The notes under the pieces: generated by a model | The model's input: only the letters and a program-made list of their open reading frames with translations | The model's database searches: none | What the model was told of the DNA's origin: nothing | Shown here: positions 44,258 through 53,881 of the stretch, in pieces | Layout: each line of letters opens with the position of its first letter | How positions within the stretch are numbered: position 1 is the first letter of the stretch | Assembly: GCA_035524335.1 (NCBI GenBank) | Contig: DATKPE010000061.1 | Coordinates: forward strand, 1 to 64,000 | Direction: 5' to 3' | DNA from: DATKPE01 sp035524335 | Lineage (GTDB): Bacteria > Bacteroidota > Ignavibacteria > UBA10030 > SZUA-254 | DNA: 64,000 nt | Program-made: the position numbers and the translations under genes

Positions 44258-46432
44258 TTACAGCATGCCGTAGCGTTTCCGCAAATACCATTCGACTGCC
44301 AGAAGGGCGATGACCGCAAGAGCCGCATAACGCCAGTTCCAGAGCTCGATTTCGCTCTCATGGACGACCTCCCTGGGGCTCCACTTCATTGTCCGGAGAA
44401 CGACCCCAAGCGAATCTGCGCCATCGATCGGGAAATACATTCCGGATGTTCTGAACGCCATCTGCTCCAGGAGCGATCGGTTCATCCGGGTTTCGAGAAA
44501 TTCGCCGTTCGTCATTCCCACTGCAAATCGACCGTGATCCTCTCCGGCCGGGGAACCTCCGAGAGTTGCCGCGGCGCGGTATGAATAATCCCCCTCGGGA
44601 AGGCCGGTCGCGGAACCTTCATATCTTCCGTTGCCCACCGGCCTCAGGGCCACCGCCGTTCTGTCGCCGCCGTGAAGGATTTCGAGCGTCACCTCGGCAT
44701 TATCCGCCGGGTGAAGCTCTTCCGTGTAGACTTGTGCGGTGAACTGCGCCGGTTCGGCGGTCGTGAATAATTCCTTCGTCGGCGCAACCCTGACGCGCTT
44801 ATCGTCGTCATGGGTCGTCAGCCACCGGACAGCGTCCGGAAGAAACTGGGACAGCAATTGTTCGGTTTCAGCATCCCCCTGGGCCATGAGCCGCCATCGC
44901 CATATGCCGTAGCCGGTGATCGCGATCGACCGATGGTGTGCCTCAGATCTCACGGCGATCAGGGGACCGGGGAGGGGAATCCCCTGAATTGACGGAACGA
45001 GAAGAGCCGTCGCTCCCGGCTTCAGGTAAAAATCCGATTGTGTGCGGAACACCGGCGGAAGTTTCTGCCAGGCCGATGGAGTACCGTTGCCTTCCAGCGT
45101 GATCAGGGGATGCACTCTTGCCTCTTCCGGGACGAGCGGCGAGACAAGAAGTTCGTTTTGTGTGATCGGCCCCTGCCAGCCGAAGGGAAGGGCGGACGCG
45201 AGTTCGTTCAGAAGGGAATAATCGACCTCCCGACCGCCGCAATACATCAGCGGTTTATTGTTCCTGACCACAGCATCCGCGATCCTCCGGAACGCCGCCG
45301 GACCCGATCCCGCGGTCGGGTATCCTGCAAGCACCAGACAGTCCATGCTGTCGAGGACACTCTGCGGCGGATCGCCGCCGTAGAATTCCTGATGCCCTTT
45401 TCCGATGTACTGCCGGAGGCTGATATGCGGATCGTCCGCGAGCGTTCTCGTCAGCTCGGCAACATCCGGCGACGGCGCGGCGGCCACGAGAACAACCTTG
45501 AGTCTGCTTTTGATGACATGTATGAATACCTGCCGGCTGTTATTCCGCTCGGTCAATTCACCCGGGAGATGCGAAACTTCCACGGTGTATCGTTTTGTCC
45601 CCTCATCCTCCGGAATTACGGCGAGGTGCACCGACGTGTTGAACTCTTCACGGTCGAGCGTCACAAGAGCCCTGTCCAGAATCCGGCTCCCGTCCCGGAT
45701 TGTCACCTCGACCCGGGCGTTGCGGTAACCGGTGCTCCGGATGGCGACATCGACGGGCACTTTTTCCCCGGCGTAGGAGAGTGAATTGACCACCACGCGG
45801 TCGATCAGAACATCCTTCTGCACGGCGGTATCGCCGACCCCCACGGTGTATACAGGAATGCCCAGCGCCTGTGCGATATAGAGCGGATTTTTACCCGCCG
45901 TATACACTCCGTCACTTATCAGAACCGCCGCCCGGATGTTGTCCTCCTGCCGGGCATCCTGAACCGTCCTGAGAACATTGTCGATATCCGTGGACTGTCC
46001 CGCGAACCGGAGCGAATCCGGGGGAGCGTCGGACGGCTTCGAGGACTCCCCGGCGAAGGTAAAATAGTGGACGAGAAATCCTGACCCGTTTTCCGCGAAC
46101 GGGGAACTGCGGAGAAAAGAACGGATCCGTTCCGCGCGATCACCCCTGCCGTCAACGATTGTCATGCTCTGGGAATCATCCAGCAAAACTGCAACCACCG
46201 GAGGGTGCTCATCCGTTCCGGCAAGCCGGAGAAGCGGTTCAAACAGGAGGAGGACCAGAAACGTGAGGGAACTTCCCCTCAGGAGCGCAAAGACAATTCT
46301 CTGTTTCCGGGGAATCGGGGGAAGTGTTGTGAGGTAATAAAAATATGCGCCGCCGAAAACGATGACGGCAAGGACGACGGCCAGGACCGTCCGTCCGTGG
46401 AGCGAGAGCGATATGCTGCCGGGCCCGACCAC
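44258..46432 (-). CDS. VWA-domain (BatA-like) membrane protein
   Basis: A 724-residue protein with two N-terminal membrane helices (about 12-33 and 45-68). The von Willebrand A-like domain has its metal site in VLLDDSQSM (DxSxS, about 83-91) and LISDGVYTAG. A long beta-rich region follows, and a last membrane helix lies near the C-terminus (about 703-717) before basic residues. This layout matches BatA/BatB-like proteins that work with MoxR ATPases, and a moxR gene is in the same operon. It starts at a GTG two bases after the subtilase stop. The role is probably envelope-protein folding or stress tolerance. Confidence 0.83.
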   Translation of the reverse strand: MVGPGSISLSLHGRTVLAVVLAVIVFGGAYFYYLTTLPPIPRKQRIVFALLRGSSLTFLVLLLFEPLLRLAGTDEHPPVVAVLLDDSQSMTIVDGRGDRAERIRSFLRSSPFAENGSGFLVHYFTFAGESSKPSDAPPDSLRFAGQSTDIDNVLRTVQDARQEDNIRAAVLISDGVYTAGKNPLYIAQALGIPVYTVGVGDTAVQKDVLIDRVVVNSLSYAGEKVPVDVAIRSTGYRNARVEVTIRDGSRILDRALVTLDREEFNTSVHLAVIPEDEGTKRYTVEVSHLPGELTERNNSRQVFIHVIKSRLKVVLVAAAPSPDVAELTRTLADDPHISLRQYIGKGHQEFYGGDPPQSVLDSMDCLVLAGYPTAGSGPAAFRRIADAVVRNNKPLMYCGGREVDYSLLNELASALPFGWQGPITQNELLVSPLVPEEARVHPLITLEGNGTPSAWQKLPPVFRTQSDFYLKPGATALLVPSIQGIPLPGPLIAVRSEAHHRSIAITGYGIWRWRLMAQGDAETEQLLSQFLPDAVRWLTTHDDDKRVRVAPTKELFTTAEPAQFTAQVYTEELHPADNAEVTLEILHGGDRTAVALRPVGNGRYEGSATGLPEGDYSYRAAATLGGSPAGEDHGRFAVGMTNGEFLETRMNRSLLEQMAFRTSGMYFPIDGADSLGVVLRTMKWSPREVVHESEIELWNWRYAALAVIALLAVEWYLRKRYGML

Positions 46433-46434
46433 GG

Positions 46435-48516
46435 TCAGCGCACGATGACCATTTTCCCGGTCTGATCGGAACCCGCAGTTTTCAGCCGGTAGAAATAGAC
46501 GCCGCTGGGCAGATCGCCCGCCCCGAACGGAACCGTGATCCCGGTCCCCGCCTCATGATACCCGTTGAGGAGGGTGGCAACCATCCTGCCGAGGGCGTCA
46601 TACACGTGAAGGCTTGCGGTCCCATCGGAGGGAAGGTCGAATCGGATCATGGTCGATCCGTTGAACGGATTCGGATAGTTCTGATAGAGGCGGAAGGCTG
46701 CCGGAATCTGCGGGGCGAGCGTAACAGCCTGCCGTCCGGTATAAAACTCCCATGGCCGCACGATGGAGGGCGCCGGGCTCCGGTAGCGCTGTCCGGCGCT
46801 GTCGCTGACGGTGATGTAGAATTCGATGATGGTGTTATCGGGAAATCCGGGGAGATCCGCCACATATCTTCCGGAAGTCGGAAGGATCATGGCGGAATCG
46901 AGAATCATCGGCAGAGAGTGAAAAACACCGCTCCGGCCCTGCGCATAATGAAGCACCACGCTGTCGGGATTCACTCCTCCTCCGGAGAGCGTGCAGATGG
47001 CAATATGCGGGTGCCCTGCTGTAAACGATATCAAGGGAAGATTTCCGAACACGGGGCCGCGGGAAAGCACCGCCTTGAGCAGATCCGGTTCCCCCCAGCC
47101 TGTAAAATTGTTTGGAGAGGAAGGAAAGCGGGTCGGATCGGTAAGCGGGACGGCGGTCGAACGGAGAATGTCCCGCACCTGCAGTGGCGACAGCTCGGGC
47201 CGTGCGGAGAGAAGGAGTGCGGCCGCGCCGGCAACGAGCGGCGTCGAAAGGGATGTTCCCTGAAAAAGGGAACTGTACGAGTTTGGCGGAATGGCGCACA
47301 CTACGCCGTGCGACCCCGGTCCGACGAGCTCGGGTTTGGTCCTGCCGTCGTTGGTCGGACCGGTCGAACTGAAGTACATCAGCTGACCGTCAAAGTCAAC
47401 CGCGCCGACTGAGATGATGCTGTCGGCGTCGGCCGGCGTCAGCATTGTCCCCGTTACACCGTCTCCGTTTCCCTCATTCCCCATGGAGGTGCAGACGAGC
47501 ACACCGAGGGAGGCGGCGCGGGAGGCGGCGACGGCGGAGACGGTCGTCCTGCCGTTGAAGTCGCCGTTCGCCCACGAATAGCTTACGGAATCGGTGAAGT
47601 CGTTATATCCGAGCGAACTGCTGACGATATCGGCTCCGAGCGATTCCATCCACTCGAGACCGGCGACCCAGTGATCTTCTTCGATCTTTGTGTCGGTATC
47701 TGCAGCTTCCGAGGGATAGATGAGCTCGGTCTTGCCGAGGAGGAAGGAAACGTCGAACGCGGCCCCCATGAGAGTCCCCGGAGCATACGCGCCGATGAGC
47801 GACATGGTCAGCGTGCCGTGGCGGTCCTGATCGGGGGTATCTCCGGGCTGATTCGCCGTAATATCGTCGTTGAAGATGAAATCATGTTCCGCCAGGACGG
47901 TGCGCGTGCGAAGGGCGTCGTGGACGCGCCAGCGGAATCCGGTATCGAGCATGCCGACGATGACATTTCTGCCGGTAATGCCGAGCGCGTGGAGAGAAAG
48001 GATATCCAGCGCAGCGAGCTGATCGGACGACGGGCCGTAATCGAATGAAGCGGTTGACCGGAGCCGCGGACCGATGTTCGGAGAGGGGCGGGGTTCGCGG
48101 CGGTGAAAAATCCGGACAGGAGAAACGCCGGTGACAAACGGCAGAGCCCGGACGGCTTCCAGGCCGTTGGGTGAAATGTCGGCGCTGACGGCGTTAAACC
48201 ACCGGCTTTCCACGGCCACGGTCCCGCCGGCCGAGCGGACTGCATCGATGTACGGCTGATAGAGGGGAAGATCCTCCGCGTAAAGACCGGCGCCTGTGCG
48301 GTGCCGCCGCAGGCGTGCCGCGCCGGAGACGACGGCAGAAGCGGACTCCTCAGCCGTCGAACCGGGGGCGAGGAGTCCCCGGGACGTCAGTCCGGGTCCC
48401 TTGTCGGCGAATCTTATCCAGAATTTTTGCTGTGCCGCCGCGGGCCCGGAACCCGGAACCACGGTCAGCAGAAGGAGAATGATAAAAGGGAAGGGTGTCG
48501 ACTGTCGGACCGACAC
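46435..48516 (-). CDS. subtilisin-family (S8) protease with T9SS sorting domain
   Basis: A 693-residue secreted serine protease. A signal peptide (about 1-29) precedes a propeptide-like region (30 to about 150). The catalytic domain has Asp191 (GMLDTGF), His233 (DRHGTLT), the oxyanion Asn347 (SMGNEGN) and Ser422 (GTSLSTP). A beta domain follows. Residues about 612-693 form a type A type IX secretion sorting domain (LYQNYPNPFNGST, then LPSGVYFYRLK). It starts at GTG with GAGGA upstream, 9 bp after moxR. No T9SS machinery gene is in the window. Confidence 0.93.
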   Translation of the reverse strand: MSVRQSTPFPFIILLLLTVVPGSGPAAAQQKFWIRFADKGPGLTSRGLLAPGSTAEESASAVVSGAARLRRHRTGAGLYAEDLPLYQPYIDAVRSAGGTVAVESRWFNAVSADISPNGLEAVRALPFVTGVSPVRIFHRREPRPSPNIGPRLRSTASFDYGPSSDQLAALDILSLHALGITGRNVIVGMLDTGFRWRVHDALRTRTVLAEHDFIFNDDITANQPGDTPDQDRHGTLTMSLIGAYAPGTLMGAAFDVSFLLGKTELIYPSEAADTDTKIEEDHWVAGLEWMESLGADIVSSSLGYNDFTDSVSYSWANGDFNGRTTVSAVAASRAASLGVLVCTSMGNEGNGDGVTGTMLTPADADSIISVGAVDFDGQLMYFSSTGPTNDGRTKPELVGPGSHGVVCAIPPNSYSSLFQGTSLSTPLVAGAAALLLSARPELSPLQVRDILRSTAVPLTDPTRFPSSPNNFTGWGEPDLLKAVLSRGPVFGNLPLISFTAGHPHIAICTLSGGGVNPDSVVLHYAQGRSGVFHSLPMILDSAMILPTSGRYVADLPGFPDNTIIEFYITVSDSAGQRYRSPAPSIVRPWEFYTGRQAVTLAPQIPAAFRLYQNYPNPFNGSTMIRFDLPSDGTASLHVYDALGRMVATLLNGYHEAGTGITVPFGAGDLPSGVYFYRLKTAGSDQTGKMVIVR

Positions 48517-48525
48517 GCGGAATCC

Positions 48526-49524
48526 TCACTGTTGTTCGAGCAGTTTTTCAACGATCTGCATGGAGGATACGGCGTCGGCCTCGGCGTTGAAATTCGGAAC
48601 GATTCTGTGGCGGAGGACCGGACCGGCGACCTTCCGGACGTCTTCGATATCCGGAGAATGGCGGCCGTCGAGGACGGCCCGTGTTTTCGCTCCGAGGATG
48701 AGATACTGGGAAGCGCGGGGGCCGGCGCCCCAGCTGAGCCAGTCCCGGATGAACTTCGGCGAAGTATCGGACCGCGGCCTGGTCCGGGTGACGAGAGAAA
48801 CCGCATATCGGATGACGTTATCGGCGACCGGCACGCGGCGGACGAGATCCTGATATCTCAGTATTTCCTCCTTCCCCAGAACGTGCCGCAGCTTCGGCGC
48901 GTACATGCTGGTGGTTGACCTGACGATCTCCTCCTCTTCGGCCTGGGACGGATACTCGAGCCAGAGGTTGAACATGAACCTGTCGAGCTGGGCTTCCGGG
49001 AGCGGATAAGTTCCTTCCTGTTCAATCGGATTCTGGGTTGCGAGGACAAAGAACGGTTCTTCGAGGAGGTATTTCTGGCCGGCGGCGGTCACGTGGTGTT
49101 CCTGCATCGCCTCGAGGAGCGCGGCCTGTGTTTTGGGAGGAGTCCGGTTGATCTCGTCGGCAAGGAGGATATTGGCAAAAACCGGTCCTCTGACGAACTT
49201 GAAAGATTTCGACCCGGTGGCCCTGTTGTCTTCGATGATTTCTGTTCCGGTGATGTCGCTCGGCATCAGATCAGGCGTGAACTGAATCCTGTTGAATTTC
49301 AGATCGAGCACCTCGGCCAGCGTTTTGATCAGGAGCGTTTTGGCAAGTCCCGGAACCCCCACAAGCAGGCAATGTCCCTGGGACAGGAGGGAAATGAGAA
49401 GCTGTTCGACGATCGTTTCCTGTCCGACGATGACTTTTCTGATTTCCGATTTCAGGTCGCCGACCGATTGTTTGAGAGCGGCGACGGCTTCGACATCGTT
49501 TCCTGTCCGATCAGATTCCTTCAT
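48526..49524 (-). CDS. MoxR-family AAA+ ATPase
   Basis: A 332-residue AAA+ chaperone-like ATPase. Walker A is GVPGLAKTLLIKT (about 56-68), Walker B NILLADEINRTPPK, sensor 1 region ATQNPIEQEGTYPLPEAQLDRF, and a C-terminal helical lid follows. MoxR proteins act with VWA-domain partners in maturation of protein complexes, and such a partner is encoded two genes downstream. The usual DUF58 companion is absent. It lies 17 bp after surA. Confidence 0.92.
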   Translation of the reverse strand: MKESDRTGNDVEAVAALKQSVGDLKSEIRKVIVGQETIVEQLLISLLSQGHCLLVGVPGLAKTLLIKTLAEVLDLKFNRIQFTPDLMPSDITGTEIIEDNRATGSKSFKFVRGPVFANILLADEINRTPPKTQAALLEAMQEHHVTAAGQKYLLEEPFFVLATQNPIEQEGTYPLPEAQLDRFMFNLWLEYPSQAEEEEIVRSTTSMYAPKLRHVLGKEEILRYQDLVRRVPVADNVIRYAVSLVTRTRPRSDTSPKFIRDWLSWGAGPRASQYLILGAKTRAVLDGRHSPDIEDVRKVAGPVLRHRIVPNFNAEADAVSSMQIVEKLLEQQ

Positions 49525-49541
49525 CCGTGTTCCTCATGCGA

Positions 49542-50816
49542 TTACAGGCGTGTATCCCAGTAGATCTCGGTCCGGAGCTGTTTGATCCATTTCAGATATT
49601 CCTCGTTCCGCTTGTACGCGGTGGTCAACTGCTCGAGCCGTTTCCAGTCGTCGTTCAGATTCATGATATGCTCGGGTGTTCGCTTGGTCACATAGACGAT
49701 CTGATAGCCGGAGACCGTGCTGGAAGAGATCTCCTGGGGCTCGCTGATATCGCCCACCTTGAGATCCCTGACCGTTTCCTGCATCGATTTTTCGAGCTGG
49801 CTGAACGGAAACAGCCCCACATACCCACCGAGCGGACCGCTTTCCTTGTCTTCCGAATAGCGCTTTGCCAGGTCGGTGAATTTTACGCCGTGATGGAGGA
49901 CGCTGTCCCTGAGAGCCCGCAAAAAATCCTTTGTTTCCCGAATGCCCCCGCTGTCGAGTCCGACCCTGAACAGAATCTGGCGCGCATGGACGGATTCCCC
50001 GCGCCGCTGGAGCAGTTGAATGATATGCAGGCCGCGCGAAGTTTCGACAAGATTGGAGATCGCGCTGTCCTTCAGCGCGAATACCGCCTCCTCGAATTCA
50101 CTGACGAACTGTCCCCTCCGCCACGTCCCGAGATCGCCGCCGGAGGAAGCCGTCGCCCGGTCCTCCGAATACCGCCTGGCAAAATCGGCGAAATCCCCCC
50201 CGGCCCTGATGGAATCGAGAACCTTCTGGGCTTTGGCCCTCAGCTGTTCCTTCGCGGTACTGCTGACCTTCGGGGTAATGAACAGGTGATACAGTTCCAC
50301 TTCCTCCGCGACTTTCGGCAGACTGTCCTTGTACTGGGCAAAGAATTCCTCCACTTCGCGTCTCGACGGCTGCAGCGACCCGAATTTCAACTGCTGAAGG
50401 TCCTGGATCATCAGCTGTTTTTTCGTCTCGTCCCTGAATTCCCTCTTCATCTTGCTGACGGGCATGCCGTAGATCTCTTCCAGCTTCTTTTCCGAACCCA
50501 CCTGCTGGACCCTCTGGGCGACGAGCTCGTCCAGGCGGCTGGTGACGTCCTCCTCGCGCACAACGACATTGGTATCCTCCATCGCCCGCGCGAGCATCAG
50601 TTTTTCGTTGACCATCGCATCCAGCACCTGCTGACGCACGCCCGGCGCCGCGGTGTCGATGCTCTTGTTCAGCATGTAGAATTCGATCTGCGCATTCAGA
50701 TCGGAGAGAAGGATAGGTTCTTTGCCAACGACCGCGACGATCTTGTCGGCCACCACCTCCTGCGCGGCAAGCCGTGTCCCGGCCGCGAGCAGAAGCACCA
50801 GGAGTAACTTATTCAT
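49542..50816 (-). CDS. surA: SurA-type periplasmic peptidyl-prolyl isomerase
   Basis: A 424-residue exported chaperone with a signal peptide (about 1-18). The SurA N-terminal chaperone region starts EVVADKIVAVVGKEPILLSDL, and two parvulin domains follow (around LYHLFITPK...F.DFARRYSED and VHARQILFR...F.DLAKRYSED). It is the standard length for SurA, which helps outer-membrane proteins fold. ATG 50816 overlaps the preceding gene by eight bases and begins a clean signal peptide; the longer open frame is unrelated sequence. Confidence 0.9.
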   Translation of the reverse strand: MNKLLLVLLLAAGTRLAAQEVVADKIVAVVGKEPILLSDLNAQIEFYMLNKSIDTAAPGVRQQVLDAMVNEKLMLARAMEDTNVVVREEDVTSRLDELVAQRVQQVGSEKKLEEIYGMPVSKMKREFRDETKKQLMIQDLQQLKFGSLQPSRREVEEFFAQYKDSLPKVAEEVELYHLFITPKVSSTAKEQLRAKAQKVLDSIRAGGDFADFARRYSEDRATASSGGDLGTWRRGQFVSEFEEAVFALKDSAISNLVETSRGLHIIQLLQRRGESVHARQILFRVGLDSGGIRETKDFLRALRDSVLHHGVKFTDLAKRYSEDKESGPLGGYVGLFPFSQLEKSMQETVRDLKVGDISEPQEISSSTVSGYQIVYVTKRTPEHIMNLNDDWKRLEQLTTAYKRNEEYLKWIKQLRTEIYWDTRL

Positions 50817-51702
50817 GCGGAGCCACCGAATCGAATGATGTATAATAGAGCTGAACTGAATACCTGTTCCGCAGCGTCGAGAGCAGTTTGTCGTATCGCT
50901 GGCGCTGGCGTTCGAGACTGACCCTGCGGTACACTTCGTCCCGCGCAAGTTCATACGCGGCAGGCGTTCCCTGCCGGTAGGTTTTCAGCAGCTGCAGGAC
51001 GACAAACCCCGCGTCCGTCCGGACGGGGAAGGACACCTCGTTCGCACCGAGCGTCTGCGCCACCTTCCAGAGCGTCGCGGGGACAATGGTGTGTAATGTA
51101 TAAAAGCGATTTGTCAGCGAAGAAACAAATCCCGCCTGACCGGCGGAATCCCGGCCGGCCGGTTCGATCGCTTTGGCCCAGGGGGTTCCCTGCGCAACCG
51201 CGGCGCCGAAGCGACTCGCCCGCTCACGGCTGTCAAATGTCGCGAGATTAACCTGGATCTCGTCTTCCGGAAGAAAAAACTCGCCGGCGTGGGCGGTAAA
51301 ATACGACCTGAGACTGTCCTCGGCAAGGCTGGCGGTCTCGGGATAGACAAACTGTTCCAGGTACGCCTGATTTGCGATCTGCCGCCGCACCTCCCCGAGA
51401 CGGCTCTCGACGGCATCGGAATGTTCAAGACCCTTCCGTTTCGCTTCCTGATAGAGAAGTTCGGCGTCGACCCACGAGCCGATATATCTGCGCAGTTCAT
51501 CGGTTCGACTGCCGAACGACGTATCGATGTGGGCGCGCGCCTCGGCGAGCGTCAGCACGTTGTCGCCCACGCGCGCGAGGACGGGCGACTCGGGGGCGCG
51601 TTTTCCGCACCCCCAGATGAGGAGCAGACAGAGGAGCACTGCCGCGCCGCGCTCCGCTGCCGGGAGAACGGCCGGCGTGCGGTTACTGCGATTCAAAAGC
51701 AC
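50809..51702 (-). CDS. SurA/PpiC-like lipoprotein
   Basis: A 297-residue lipoprotein (LLIWGC lipobox; lipidated Cys near residue 32). The following region (VLARVGDNVLTLAEARAHID) resembles the SurA N-terminal chaperone domain. The later parvulin-like part is weak and lacks a clear KARHIL-type motif, so isomerase activity is doubtful. It overlaps both neighbours and lies between two clearer PPIase genes, so a holdase role in outer-membrane protein assembly is likely. Confidence 0.75.
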   Translation of the reverse strand: MLLNRSNRTPAVLPAAERGAAVLLCLLLIWGCGKRAPESPVLARVGDNVLTLAEARAHIDTSFGSRTDELRRYIGSWVDAELLYQEAKRKGLEHSDAVESRLGEVRRQIANQAYLEQFVYPETASLAEDSLRSYFTAHAGEFFLPEDEIQVNLATFDSRERASRFGAAVAQGTPWAKAIEPAGRDSAGQAGFVSSLTNRFYTLHTIVPATLWKVAQTLGANEVSFPVRTDAGFVVLQLLKTYRQGTPAAYELARDEVYRRVSLERQRQRYDKLLSTLRNRYSVQLYYTSFDSVAPHE

Positions 51703-53686
51703 GCTTCAGATTTTCTTTGTACTGAACCACGGGATATTTCTGCCGCAGTCTTTCGAGCCACTGTTGTTCCAGGCGCTTCGATTCATATTCCTGATAGGCG
51801 TTGGAAATTTCCGCGCCGGCCTGCTCGTAGGTCTTCTGCCGCGGCGGATCGACTCCGACGAGCTGGACAATGGCGTACCCGCCCCGCTCAAGTTCCACCG
51901 GTTCTGAGAATTCACCCTTCTTGAGCTTTGCGGCCCGCTTCGTTGCGGCGTCCGCATCGATGATCTGGAACCCGCGCGCTCCCTTGTCCCCGCGAAGTTT
52001 CGCATCGTCGTTCCACCGGCCCGCCAGGTCGGAGAAATCTGCGCCGTGCGTGAGCGAGTCATAAATCATCAGCGCCGTCGTATCGGACTCGAACATCATC
52101 TGATTGATGTTCACCCGTTCGGGGAACATGAACTGCGTTTTGTTGTTCTCATAATACTGCCGGAGGATCGAATCGGTGACGACCGTCTTCCCCCAGACTT
52201 CCATCTGTTCCGCCTTGTAGAGGATCACACCGTCGGTGTATTCCTTCATCAGCTGGGCAAATTCCGGAGAGCGCTGTTCGAGGCCAGCCGCGCGGATGTC
52301 GATGAGCAGATCGCCGCCGATCCGGTCGAGCTTGGGACGAAGATCGTTCAGACGGAGCGGCGTATCGCGCAGATCGGGTCGTTTGGGAGCCGAGACGAGG
52401 AGTGAATCGACGGTGAAGGGTTTGTTCCCCACGGTCATCAGCACCAGCTTCCGGACGTCCGGCGAGACTCCGGCGTCCCACGCGCTGTCCTCGGTCGTCT
52501 TCGTCGAATCGAGCTGGCCGACGAATTTCCTGAACACATCCTCATCAAATGAGAAGCCGTATTCCTTCTTCAATCCGGCGATATAGAGGGCGTAATCCTC
52601 CTGATAGCGGTTTTTCTGATAGAGGGTCTTGAGATCCTCGTGCATGGCGGCGTACGGTTCCTGTTCCCTGACGCTGTCCAGGAGGATCAGGTGAAACCCG
52701 AACGGAGAGCGGACGATTCCCGAGAGTTCGCCCACCTTCAGTTTGAATGCGGCGTCTTCAAAGGGTTCGACAAAACGGCGCCGTTCGAACCACGGGAGCG
52801 CTCCCCCCTGCTGGGCGCTTCCGCCGTCCTCGGAAAGCTTGATCGCCAGCTTCGAAAAATCCCAGCCCTTCTTCAGACTGTCCTGCATGCCCCGGATTCT
52901 CGCGAGCGCCTTCGCACTGTCAGCGGAGTCGGGCGTCGTCGATTCGAACCGGGCCATCAGGTGACGCACGCGGATCATCCGCGCCGGCTCGATATCGAAG
53001 ACCTTGATGATGTGGTACCCGAAATTGGACCGCGTCGGCAGCGCGCTCATTTCACCGACCTTCATCCCGTAGACGGCGTCTTCGAACGCCTTCACCATCA
53101 CCCCGCCGGTGAAATAATAGAGATCGCCCCCGTTTGCGCGCGCGGACGGATCTTCCGAATACCGCATCACAAGCGTATCGAACGGCACACCGGCGCGCGC
53201 CTGCCGGATGACGTCGAGCGCCCGGGCATACGCCTTCTGCGTGTCAGCCGGCGATGCTTCCGGCTTCAGGGAGATGAGAATATGCTTCGCGCGGATGTTC
53301 ACCTTTCTGCGCTCATACAGCTGTCGGATGCCCGGTTCGGTCACGTCGTGTTCCAGCTGGTAGCTGGAGGCGAGGCTTGCCCGGTACTCCGCCAGTTCCC
53401 GCTGGATGTCGGAATCGTTCAGGATGCCGCGGTCATAGGCATCCTGCAGTTTGAGCTTGTAGTTGGTGAGAAGATCGAGAAACCGTTCGCGTTCCTGCTG
53501 GGAACTCGCCCTGGCCGTTTCCATGTTTCCGCTGTTCTTGAGGTAAAAATTCTGATAATCCTCCAGATCGACCTTTGACGGTCCGACCTGGAGCACGAGG
53601 ATATCAGCGGTCTTCGGCGAACAGCCGGCGAGCAGAAATGCGCAGACAATGCCGCAGATGGAGAGGAATCCACCAATAACTTTCAT
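51683..53686 (-). CDS. multi-parvulin-domain PPIase lipoprotein
   Basis: A 667-residue lipoprotein. The signal ends in FLLAGC (lipidated Cys near residue 22), then a SurA-like N-terminal region. A first parvulin domain starts at VNIRAKHILISL and a second at RVRHLMARF. A third, divergent region starts at VNINQMMFESD. It probably assists folding of outer-membrane or secreted proteins on the periplasmic side. ATG 53686 is chosen because the lipoprotein signal starts there and the promoter at 53747-53775 lies upstream. It is the first of six minus-strand genes with little or no spacing. Confidence 0.87.
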   Translation of the reverse strand: MKVIGGFLSICGIVCAFLLAGCSPKTADILVLQVGPSKVDLEDYQNFYLKNSGNMETARASSQQERERFLDLLTNYKLKLQDAYDRGILNDSDIQRELAEYRASLASSYQLEHDVTEPGIRQLYERRKVNIRAKHILISLKPEASPADTQKAYARALDVIRQARAGVPFDTLVMRYSEDPSARANGGDLYYFTGGVMVKAFEDAVYGMKVGEMSALPTRSNFGYHIIKVFDIEPARMIRVRHLMARFESTTPDSADSAKALARIRGMQDSLKKGWDFSKLAIKLSEDGGSAQQGGALPWFERRRFVEPFEDAAFKLKVGELSGIVRSPFGFHLILLDSVREQEPYAAMHEDLKTLYQKNRYQEDYALYIAGLKKEYGFSFDEDVFRKFVGQLDSTKTTEDSAWDAGVSPDVRKLVLMTVGNKPFTVDSLLVSAPKRPDLRDTPLRLNDLRPKLDRIGGDLLIDIRAAGLEQRSPEFAQLMKEYTDGVILYKAEQMEVWGKTVVTDSILRQYYENNKTQFMFPERVNINQMMFESDTTALMIYDSLTHGADFSDLAGRWNDDAKLRGDKGARGFQIIDADAATKRAAKLKKGEFSEPVELERGGYAIVQLVGVDPPRQKTYEQAGAEISNAYQEYESKRLEQQWLERLRQKYPVVQYKENLKRAFESQ

Positions 53687-53746
53687 CCTTCGGTTCCCTT
53701 TCGATGTCGATAACGGTTGGTTGTACTGCAGTATTATTGAGCATTT

Positions 53747-53775
53747 ATTATAACCAAATATTGTTTCAGATTCAA
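53747..53775 (-). promoter_or_regulatory. strong promoter of the SurA-MoxR-subtilase operon
   Basis: On the minus strand TTGAAT (53770-53775), 17 bases, and a perfect TATAAT (53747-53752). It is followed by about 55 bases of leader to the ATG at 53686. Confidence 0.8.
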
Positions 53776-53820
53776 GAATAATTCCGAAAAAGCTTCGAAT
53801 CACAGCCATATTGGGCAATC

Positions 53821-53849
53821 TTGATTCGCAGGGGTTTTTTTTCTATATT
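53821..53849 (+). promoter_or_regulatory. promoter of the menaquinone gene cluster
   Basis: TTGATT (53821-53826), 17 bases, TATATT (53844-53849). It is divergent from the SurA-operon promoter and leaves about 26 bases of leader before mqnP. Confidence 0.75.
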
Positions 53850-53881
53850 TTTTCATTCATAACTTTGCCAATCCCCTCCCT

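Noticed and set aside
52930..52950. Sequence resembling a tRNA T-loop (GATTCGAACC)
   Set aside because: It is inside a PPIase coding region and no acceptor, D or anticodon arms can be folded around it.
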